Positions 35,965-42,702 of a DNA stretch of 64,000 bases are shown one piece after another. Under the pieces are notes generated by a model. It did no database searches. It was not told the origin of the DNA and was given only the letters and a program-made list of their open reading frames with translations. The DNA is from JALHOQ01 sp038144835. Its GTDB lineage: Bacteria > Bdellovibrionota > Bdellovibrionia > Bdellovibrionales > UBA1609. Location: positions 1 through 64,000 of the forward strand of contig JAYQON010000003.1 of NCBI GenBank assembly GCA_038144835.1, in the 5' to 3' direction. Within the stretch, counting starts at the first letter, position 1; each line of letters starts with the position of its first letter. The position numbers and the translations under genes were made by a program.

Positions 35965-36737
35965 CGAATTTCACTCCAGATCAAAAGTCCATGAACCGTT
36001 AGAGGGAGCCAGAACAAAGATTGCGTGGAGAGGTAAAAGTTTTGCGGAGGAGCCTGAGGGCCAAGCTGTAAAATGAGTAAAAATATATCCCAAAGCCAAT
36101 CGGTCACCTTAGTAAAGGGCGGAACGAGATAGCTTAGTACACATAACGGGAAGAGCCAGTTGCCAACAAAGGGGGTAATTATGGCATTCCAAAGCATTGA
36201 TACTGGTGATGCTGGAGCAAAGAAAAACAAAAAGAGATAGCAGCGTAAGGGTGCGGCTCCTATTGGAACATTAAGAGCTAAGCCACACATCCAACTCATC
36301 AAGAAGGAGCGCGAGAAGATCCATTCTGGCCAGAGAAGGAGAGAAAGCACAACAGCCGCGAAATCGAGTTGGATCGCGCTTAGCCCTTGACGGTGCGCGC
36401 CGTTTGCAAGTACCCGACGCGCGAGGGCGCGCACCACTGGCGGGCCAAAGCCAGTTAACCATGTGTAGGTGGATAAAATAAACAGACGAATGGCATTTGG
36501 CCAGCGCTCCATTAATTGATCTAAGAATGCGAGGTGAGCGCCTGAAACGACGATCAAATGAATAAGGCCCGTATCAAGTAACAAGCGTTGTGATTCCGAC
36601 GCAGGTAATGAAACGCCGCACACTAAGGCTTTATACAGCGTTGCATGCACGGATTCTGGTGAGAACTGTAAGCAGGTCTGAGGTCCGTAATGCAGAAGCT
36701 CAAAAATTTTGTCATGCATACTCGACTTAGGATGCAA
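35934..36737 (-). CDS. comEC: ComEC channel-domain protein (N-terminal half of split ComEC)
   Basis: Membrane part of the ComEC/Rec2 DNA-uptake channel. The Competence domain is recognisable: LYKALVCGVSLPASES-x-LLLDTGLIHLIVVSGAHLAFLDQL (family L-GDR-LL---GL-HL--VSGLH), then several hydrophobic segments (LFILSTYTWLTGFGPPVVRALARR, DFAAVVLSLLLWPEW, CYLFLFFFAPASPVSMLWNAIITPFV, VGNWLFPLCVLSYLV). The N-terminal OB/DUF4131 region of full ComEC is missing. At 267 aa it is about a third of a typical ComEC. It ends ...EIRWRRK just where ComEC would continue into the MBL domain, encoded by the overlapping next gene. Function in uptake is plausible only if the two pieces assemble, or if one frameshift is an error. 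Confidence 0.8.
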   Translation of the reverse strand: MHPKSSMHDKIFELLHYGPQTCLQFSPESVHATLYKALVCGVSLPASESQRLLLDTGLIHLIVVSGAHLAFLDQLMERWPNAIRLFILSTYTWLTGFGPPVVRALARRVLANGAHRQGLSAIQLDFAAVVLSLLLWPEWIFSRSFLMSWMCGLALNVPIGAAPLRCYLFLFFFAPASPVSMLWNAIITPFVGNWLFPLCVLSYLVPPFTKVTDWLWDIFLLILQLGPQAPPQNFYLSTQSLFWLPLTVHGLLIWSEIRWRRKLAFSY

Positions 36738-37100
36738 AGGTCGGGGAATTGTGAGTTACACCGCGTTCAAACATCTCCTGTTGAGTGTTCCGAAAAACGA
36801 ATTTAAGAACGTGAATTTTTACTGTTGTGAAAACGATAAAAAATAATTTTTTTACAGTAAATACAGTAATTTATATATGCCTAGGCTTTCAGCAAACCGC
36901 TGAAACCCTTGTCTATACGCAGGTCTAGGGGTGTTTGTAGGCAGGAATTCCACATTTTCTGTGGATAATTCTAGAGCTACACACATTGCTTTCCCAATAA
37001 CTCGGCACATTGTTAGCGATTGCAGATTGTGGTGTTGAGTCATTCATCAGTCATTGCAAATAAGTCGCAGTCTTTTATCATTTAAAGTGTAGGGGGATGA
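36738..37100. other. Intergenic region between comEC and the YbgF-like gene
   Basis: 363 bp without a credible gene. An AT-rich block (36826-36878) includes TACAGTAA twice at close spacing and a TATATAT stretch, suggesting a promoter region. A 7-bp hairpin (TTTCAGC/GCTGAAA) lies at about 36887-36905. AGGGGG four bases before 37101 is the ribosome binding site of the next gene. The divergent layout means promoters for both strands may lie here. Confidence 0.4.
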
Positions 37101-37583
37101 ATGAGGAAGCAGACAGTCATAGCCGCAATTCTTCTGGCATTTACGCAGGGGATCTTTGCTGCCACTCCGCAGAATCTTTCAATGTTTCCTGAAGCAGAGC
37201 GTTTAATTTACGGACGCTTAGTGCAGGCTTTTCGTAAGAACGATTTACAGATTTTAGAGAAACAACGAAAGCAGCTTGAAAAAAATTTCCCCAAAAGTGT
37301 CTATCTCGATAATGCTTACTATCTTTCCGGTATGCTCGAGTTTCAAAAAGGAAGAATTGGCGAGTCTATAAAATACTTCGATGTGGTTACCAATCAGTAT
37401 CGCCACTCCAATAAACGGCCGGCGGCTTTATTTGGTAAGGGTGTCGCTTATGATCGGCTCAATCTGAAGCCTTTGGCTCTGCGGGCTTGGCAGATGGTGA
37501 TTAAGCAGTACCCCGGAAGTCCCGAGGCGCAAAGGGCTAGGATGCACATTCGTATGGAGAAATTGAGCTCGGAAAAAAGATAA
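37101..37583 (+). CDS. Exported TPR protein, YbgF/CpoB C-terminal type
   Basis: Signal peptide MRKQTVIAAILLAFTQGIFA, then a helical mature part. It resembles the C-terminal TPR domain of YbgF/CpoB, which coordinates outer-membrane constriction with wall synthesis: NFPKSVYLDNAYYLSGMLEFQKGRIGESIKYFDVVTNQY, then KRPAALFGKGVAYDRLNLKPLALRAW and QYPGSPEAQRA. The N-terminal coiled coil of YbgF is replaced by a short helix, and no tol-pal genes are adjacent, so the name is by domain only. 25 bp upstream of the LysM gene, likely co-transcribed. Confidence 0.75.
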   Translation: MRKQTVIAAILLAFTQGIFAATPQNLSMFPEAERLIYGRLVQAFRKNDLQILEKQRKQLEKNFPKSVYLDNAYYLSGMLEFQKGRIGESIKYFDVVTNQYRHSNKRPAALFGKGVAYDRLNLKPLALRAWQMVIKQYPGSPEAQRARMHIRMEKLSSEKR

Positions 37584-37608
37584 ACATACTGAACAAGGAC
37601 GTTCTTGT

Positions 37609-38961
37609 ATGAACAAAAGTTATTTAATAATAGTTTTTATTAGTCTCTCAGCCGCAGGGGCTCACTTTGATCCCCCTGATTTGCGTCTGGAATTTGAGCT
37701 GCATCGTCAGTACTTGCGCTCCTTGAATCTTAGCAACAAGGTTGCGCGTTCCTATGGTGATAAAATGACAGAAAGTTATCGAATTCAAAAAGGCGATAAC
37801 CTCTGGAGTTTGAGTCAGATGCTTTATGGAGATGGACATTTTTGGCCACGCGTTTGGTCGCAAAACCAAGACATATCGAATCCTCACTTGATTCGCGCGG
37901 GTCATACCTTGCAACTTCTCATGGGTTCTGAGGATGACACACCAGCTTTTCGATTTAGTGAAGAAGATGAAGATGGCGGTTTAGAGTTGGCTGCGTCTAA
38001 TACGGCGGCTGGAGTGATTGAAATTCCGCCACCTGAAATTCGGCCTAAGCCAGTCTTGAGCTTACCCTCTAGTTTTCCTCAATGGCAGTCGGTTTACCGC
38101 CAGCCGGAAGATGCTGTTATTGATGATCGGGGCTTAGATTTTAGGTGGATGAATGCGCCTGCTAAAATATTTTTAAGTGCTTACGTACAAGAAAATCCGC
38201 TGAATGCAATCGGGTCTTATGAAGAGACGGATTCTGAATATGGTCTACCGGTAGTTAATCGATATGTGTTTTTAAAAATACGTCGCGGCATGGCGACTCC
38301 TGGACAGAAAGTCCTCTTGGTTCAAGACAACGGGCTCATCGAAAGAATCAATTCTCAATGGGAGCCTGATAAAAAATTAGAAATCCACCACATACGAATT
38401 TCAGCAGAAGCTGAACTCACTGAGCGTGTTGCTGCAAAGAATATTATTGGAGGCTATGAGGTCTACCGGGCCCTATTGACCAAAATTACAGGCCTCACCC
38501 TTAAAGATCATTCGGTGATCTTAGGTCAGATCGAGGTTGTTGACCTAAGTCACGAAGGCACTCCGGGGTCGGTGCACGCGCAGATCATTGGATCTGAGCG
38601 CCATCAAAAAAGTGCTCTTTATGGGCCTGGAGATATCGTGTTCCTCAGCAAGGGGCGGCGCGAGGGTTTGCAGGTCGGACATATTTTAGATATTTACTCA
38701 GATCGAACCATTCGTAACCCCAATACCCAAGTGCCTTTTTCAACAGTGGCCAGTGGTAAAGTAAAAGTTGTTCGCGTCAGTGATCGATTAGCTACGGCGG
38801 TTGTTTTGGAATCTCGCGATGGTCTTCAGCAGGGAGATCAAGTTCATCAGGCCTCGCAGAGTTCGAGCGACGATTCAGAAATGGATCTCGATTTCAACGC
38901 TGACCCTAATGATGAGGGGGGTGATGAGGGCGAAGATTTTGACGTCGACGAGTTCGAGTAA
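37609..38961 (+). CDS. LysM-domain peptidoglycan-binding protein
   Basis: Starts MNKSYLIIVFISLSAAGAH, a signal peptide. A LysM domain follows at about residues 54-105 (SYRIQKGDNLWSLSQMLYGDGHFWPRVWSQN...NPHLIRAGHTLQL), binding glycan of the wall. The remaining ~330 residues hold beta-rich sections (IYSDRTIRNP, GKVKVVRVSDRLATAVVL, GLQQGDQV) like the C-terminal region of other exported LysM proteins, and the very end is a long acidic tail (DEGGDEGEDFDVDEFE). No peptidase domain is seen, so it may be a wall-bound scaffold. The ribosome binding site AAGGA lies in a small inverted repeat before the ATG. Pairs with the preceding TPR gene. Confidence 0.85.
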   Translation: MNKSYLIIVFISLSAAGAHFDPPDLRLEFELHRQYLRSLNLSNKVARSYGDKMTESYRIQKGDNLWSLSQMLYGDGHFWPRVWSQNQDISNPHLIRAGHTLQLLMGSEDDTPAFRFSEEDEDGGLELAASNTAAGVIEIPPPEIRPKPVLSLPSSFPQWQSVYRQPEDAVIDDRGLDFRWMNAPAKIFLSAYVQENPLNAIGSYEETDSEYGLPVVNRYVFLKIRRGMATPGQKVLLVQDNGLIERINSQWEPDKKLEIHHIRISAEAELTERVAAKNIIGGYEVYRALLTKITGLTLKDHSVILGQIEVVDLSHEGTPGSVHAQIIGSERHQKSALYGPGDIVFLSKGRREGLQVGHILDIYSDRTIRNPNTQVPFSTVASGKVKVVRVSDRLATAVVLESRDGLQQGDQVHQASQSSSDDSEMDLDFNADPNDEGGDEGEDFDVDEFE

Positions 38962-39043
38962 TCCGAAGTTCAAACGGGTCATTGCTCAAGTCGCATTGTA
39001 ATGGATTTTGGATTGAAGCCACAATTTGCACTGGTATGCATCT

Positions 39044-39994
39044 ATGGATTGGCGTCTAAATCTACTTTTGCATTGCCCATTGGGACTAACATTGTCCCCG
39101 ACGGAATTAGAAACTTTGGTGACTTCCCCTGTTGCCCTTTTGGAACCACAAGAGGCTCAAAATATTGTCCTAAATCCTCGTGGTCGTGCTTACTTAATGC
39201 GTAATTCCGATTGGCAAGAAGTTTCAAAAAAAATACTTAAAATCAGTTACGAGCAAGGTATTCATTGGACCTATCCGTATCAATGGGACTATCCGCGTGC
39301 TTGGTTGGAGTTATCTGTCCGCCCGGCCGTGGTCAGTTATCGTGGTGAGGTTGTTTGGAATCAAGAGCGTGCCTTATTGTCGGTCGTCGGCAGCCGAACT
39401 CCACGACCCGATACTGTCTTATGGATGCAGCGTGAACTGCCGGCACTGTTGATGTCTCGAAATATTGCTCTTGTGAGTGGAGGCGCCCGGGGAGTGGATC
39501 AATGGGCGCATCGATTGTGTATGGATTCTGGAAGACCGACGATTTGTGTTTTCCCATCAGGATTAATGAGTCCTTATCCTCTGGGTTGCGAAACCTTGTG
39601 GCGTCGAATTTTGAACCTTGGCGGGGCTCTCATGAGCACATTTCGACTTCAACAGCCGATTCACAAGGGGCTTTTTGCCGTTCGCAATAGATGGATTGCA
39701 GGCTTGTCGCGAGCCACATTCGTGGTTGAAGGCAATCGTCGAAGTGGCACCTTGCTGACGGGACAGCTTGCCGTTGAGGAGCATCGCACGGTCTGCACGT
39801 TGCCGGTTTTTCCGATGAGCTCTCAAGGTCTTGGCAACTTGGATCTTTTAGCGCAAGGAGCTTTGATGATTCGAGACCACGCTGATCTCACCATATTGTG
39901 CGATCGTGAATTACGTCCAGCTCTTACGAATCGAGCGTATAGCGAAAATTGTGAACAGGGCATTGACTCCCCAAAGTGCAGCGAAAGCGGGTAG
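39044..39994 (+). CDS. dprA: DNA processing protein DprA/Smf
   Basis: Loads RecA on incoming single-stranded DNA during transformation. Rossmann-like core signatures: LLSVVGSRTPRP, LVSGGARGVDQWAH, VFPSGLMSPYP, and RNRWIAGLSRATFVVEGNRRSGTLLTGQLAVEEHR. The C-terminal winged helix is short or absent. The start is uncertain: ATG 39044 or TTG 39026 in the same frame; neither has a good ribosome binding site, and there is no clear promoter in the 80-bp gap after the LysM gene. The last 84 bases overlap the convergent lptF/G gene. Together with the split comEC it points to competence functions. Confidence 0.9.
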   Translation: MDWRLNLLLHCPLGLTLSPTELETLVTSPVALLEPQEAQNIVLNPRGRAYLMRNSDWQEVSKKILKISYEQGIHWTYPYQWDYPRAWLELSVRPAVVSYRGEVVWNQERALLSVVGSRTPRPDTVLWMQRELPALLMSRNIALVSGGARGVDQWAHRLCMDSGRPTICVFPSGLMSPYPLGCETLWRRILNLGGALMSTFRLQQPIHKGLFAVRNRWIAGLSRATFVVEGNRRSGTLLTGQLAVEEHRTVCTLPVFPMSSQGLGNLDLLAQGALMIRDHADLTILCDRELRPALTNRAYSENCEQGIDSPKCSESG

Positions 39995-41008
39995 CCATCC
40001 ATTGCGTGCAATACCCTCAGCGGACAGATAGCAGACCCAGTAGGCAATCAAAACAATAATGCACAAAACAAAACCGCCGCCTTTTGAAGAGCGCCGGTTG
40101 GTGACCGTCCCCAAGCCCACGCCGAGCAAGGCAAAAATGAGGCAGGCGCCCGACAGTGACCAGCGCCGATGATATTCCAACTCTAAACGGTGTCGTTGCT
40201 TTTCTTCCAAATCCTGTCGTTGAATTTCGGTCGACAACTCCTCAATGGTCATAGAGGGGGGAGATTTTTTCTTTTCTGAAAATTCGTATGGATTGAACAA
40301 GTTAATATCGTAAGAGTCAAAATCCACCTTTGTGTAAGTGTTTTGGTGAGTGCGGTGGATATTGCCTGAATTGAGCCGTAGGAGGGCACGTTGACCTTCT
40401 TTGCTTCGCTCCTGGAGAATGCTGCCCGTCTTGGCGATGATGGTTATGGGAGCCTTGGGATCGCGTTCATCGTAAATAAATACGTCGTTGAGAAGACCTA
40501 CTTTAGAGTCAACTTTGTTGGCGTAAATCACTAAGTCAAAAAATCCCTCAGAAAAAATTCCTTCTTTGATCGCAGCACTGACTTTTTGTCGACCGAGCTC
40601 ATTGATCAGAACCTCAAATTTACGATTTCCCCAGGGGCCCAGATAAAAGGATGTTTGGGCTGACATCAGGGTTGCGGCCAACGACAGAGCAATGGCCGGA
40701 AGAGTCAGTTGGCCCATACTCAATCCTAGCGCCTTAAAAGCCACGATCTCTGAGTCATTGGACAAGCGACTATAGGTGAGTAAAATACTGAACAGCAGAC
40801 TCATGGGCAAAATCACTGGCAGAAAACTGACACTTAGAAAAAGCATGATCTCTAGTATGGTCTTTGCTCCAACACCATGAACTAAGACAAACTCAGTTAA
40901 GCGAAGGACTTGGAACATAAGGAGAATAGACACAAAGACCACTACCCCCATCAAAAAGGCGGGTAGGGTCTCAAAGAATATGTAGCGGATCGCCAGCAGG
41001 CCGCGCAT
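39911..41008 (-). CDS. LptF/LptG-family LPS export permease
   Basis: Inner-membrane subunit of the Lpt ABC transporter that extracts LPS for passage to the outer membrane. Family features: N-terminal RYIFFETLPAFLMGVVVFVSILLMFQVLRL, further membrane segments (FLPVILPMSLLFSILLTYSRLSNDSEIVAFKALG is the classic signature), a periplasmic beta-jellyroll, and two or three C-terminal helices (GACLIFALLGVGLGT, GGFVLCIIVLIAYWVCYLSAE). It starts immediately after the kdsA stop, so the pair is an operon. The missing partner subunit must be elsewhere. Whether it is LptF or LptG cannot be settled from sequence alone. 3' end overlaps dprA by 84 bases. Confidence 0.9.
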   Translation of the reverse strand: MRGLLAIRYIFFETLPAFLMGVVVFVSILLMFQVLRLTEFVLVHGVGAKTILEIMLFLSVSFLPVILPMSLLFSILLTYSRLSNDSEIVAFKALGLSMGQLTLPAIALSLAATLMSAQTSFYLGPWGNRKFEVLINELGRQKVSAAIKEGIFSEGFFDLVIYANKVDSKVGLLNDVFIYDERDPKAPITIIAKTGSILQERSKEGQRALLRLNSGNIHRTHQNTYTKVDFDSYDINLFNPYEFSEKKKSPPSMTIEELSTEIQRQDLEEKQRHRLELEYHRRWSLSGACLIFALLGVGLGTVTNRRSSKGGGFVLCIIVLIAYWVCYLSAEGIARNGWLPAFAALWGVNALFTIFAIRSIRKSWT

Positions 41009-41923
41009 TTAAGCTTTAAAAGTTCCCACGTTCTCGGGTTGGCCAATGGCTTTGCGCACGGCTATAGCCATCTTTAGAAGTGCCTCCATGTTGTCCATTT
41101 GCATTTGCGAAGCCGCATCACATTTTGCGCTCATCGGATCGGGATGAGCTTCAAGAAAAAGTGCGTCCGTACCTGCGGCAACGGCGGCCAAAGTTAGATG
41201 CGGAACAAAGCGTGGCTCTCCCCCAGCCGGATCCGCGCTGGAAATTCCATAGAGACGAATGACATGAGTGGCGTCAAAACAAGTGGGCGCACCGAGCTGT
41301 TGCATTATCGGAATTGAGCGCATATCTGCAACCAAGCGATTGTATCCAAAGCACGCACCACGCTCAGTGAGAAGTACATTCTTATTGCCAGTCGAGCGGA
41401 TTTTACTAACAGCTCCATCCATATTTTCGGGAGCAAGAAATTGTCCTTTTTTTACGTTGATGGGTTTTCCTGTTTGGCCGCAAGCAAGGAGTAGAGATGT
41501 TTGTTGACACATATAAGCTGGGATCTGCAGAACATCGACGTGTTCTGCTACCATGGATATGTCTTCGTGGCGGTGGATATCGGTGAGTACGGGTACACCA
41601 AACTCTTTGCGCACTTCCGCAAGAATTTTAAGACCTTCGTGACTCATGGGGCCACGCCAGTTGCGTTCAGAACCCCGATTGTCTTTCTCGTAGGACGATT
41701 TGAAAATAAGAGGGATTCCTACTCGCTGTGTGATGTCTACAAGACGTCGAGCAGCCTCAAAAACGAGTTCTTTTGAATCGATCACGCAGGGCCCGGATAT
41801 TAGCGCTAGAGATTGACCATCTCCGATCACTACTGGGGTGTGACCGCCTTCTACCGTAAAGCGGCGAGAAGGAAGCTCAATAGTTTCTACGCGTGTTTTC
41901 TTTGGGGTTTCGTTCGCGCTCAT
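41009..41923 (-). CDS. kdsA: 3-deoxy-D-manno-octulosonate 8-phosphate synthase
   Basis: Condenses phosphoenolpyruvate with arabinose 5-phosphate for the inner core of LPS. The start at 41923 has GGGAG five bases upstream; an ATG four codons earlier lacks one. Motifs: LALISGPCVIDSKEL, FKSSYEKDNRGS, VLTDIHRHED, VLQIPAYMCQQTSLL, KKGQFLAPENM, LLTERGACFGYNRLV, CFDATHV and the metal-binding GTDALFLEAHPDP. Cysteine in GPCVI (E. coli has Asn here) suggests the metal-dependent class. Followed with no gap by lptF/G, so LPS sugar synthesis and export are co-transcribed. Confidence 0.96.
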   Translation of the reverse strand: MSANETPKKTRVETIELPSRRFTVEGGHTPVVIGDGQSLALISGPCVIDSKELVFEAARRLVDITQRVGIPLIFKSSYEKDNRGSERNWRGPMSHEGLKILAEVRKEFGVPVLTDIHRHEDISMVAEHVDVLQIPAYMCQQTSLLLACGQTGKPINVKKGQFLAPENMDGAVSKIRSTGNKNVLLTERGACFGYNRLVADMRSIPIMQQLGAPTCFDATHVIRLYGISSADPAGGEPRFVPHLTLAAVAAGTDALFLEAHPDPMSAKCDAASQMQMDNMEALLKMAIAVRKAIGQPENVGTFKA

Positions 41924-42041
41924 AAAATCTCCCATATGAGGCTCAAGTATGGAGGTGAGATCTTAGGTTATAGGACTAAAATGACTTTCTGTCCATGGTC
42001 GAGTTGACCCTCTCTCATCCAATCGAGATAATCTTTTCAAG

Positions 42042-42702
42042 ATGTTACGTGTGCTGATGGTGCTCGAAGATTATGGNNNNNNNNNNAGATTATGGCGAAC
42101 TGGTTTTTGTGCAAACCGTCCTGAAAAAGATCGGTTTCGATGTGGATGCTATCCAAAATCCAAGGCTTTTTGAAGACAGTTTGATCACGATGAATCCAGA
42201 CGTATTGATTATGACAGCCTTTGGTAAACGAGTCAGGGGCTTAGAGTTAAGCCGGCAGCTTCGTAACGCGCGCCAGACTCCAAAGATTCTTCTGCTGCAT
42301 AGTGTAGGGCAAGCACCAGAACCTGATCCACTGATTGGGGGATGGTTGCAATCGCCCGCCGGAGCCGTGGATCTGTTGAGTGCTCTTGCGGATATCGCCG
42401 GAATAGATAAAGAAAGTCTACATGACAAATTTCAAAAGCTGCGTTTGAGAGAAGACCCTAATAGCGAACCTGTCCGTACCCTTAAATCCTCGTTAGTTCC
42501 GTCGAGCGTGAGTGACGGTGAACGACGTGAACGTTATCGAAAATTTTTGTCAGAGGCCCCACCCAAAGAACATGGCTTTGCCATCAGAAAAGTGCAGGAA
42601 TTTGTGAAGGCGCTGCGCACCGAGGAAGAGGCGACGGACAAAATGGATTTGGAGAACGAGCGTAAAGCTTTTGTTGAACATTTGTTTAAAAAGAAACTTT
42701 AG
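42042..42702 (+). CDS. Receiver-like (pseudo-REC) protein, interrupted by an N gap
   Basis: The reading frame from ATG 42042 (MLRVLMVLEDYG) is broken by ten Ns; the downstream frame resumes with DYGELVFVQTVLKKIGFDVDAI. Merging the nine identical bases flanking the gap restores one frame of 213 aa. The fold is that of a response-regulator receiver: N-terminal strand with one acidic residue, NPDVLIMTAFGKRVRG where the phospho-aspartate strand should be (Asp replaced by Thr), GLELSRQLR helix and the lysine in TPKILLLHS. No DNA-binding domain; the C-terminal half is charged and helical (VQEFVKALRTEEEATDKM). It cannot be phosphorylated in the usual way. Convergent with the REC-DUF4388 gene, stops overlapping. 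Confidence 0.75.
42077..42086. other. Assembly gap (10 N) flanked by a 9-base duplication
   Basis: The bases agattatgg occur immediately before (42068-42076) and after (42087-42095) the Ns. Deleting 19 positions joins both halves of the gene in frame, so the gap is probably an artefact of scaffolding two overlapping contigs, with no sequence really missing. Confidence 0.75.

Noticed and set aside
36852..37043. 63-aa ORF on the minus strand in the intergenic region before the YbgF-like gene
   Set aside because: No ribosome binding site, no signal or domain, mixed composition; region looks like a promoter zone.
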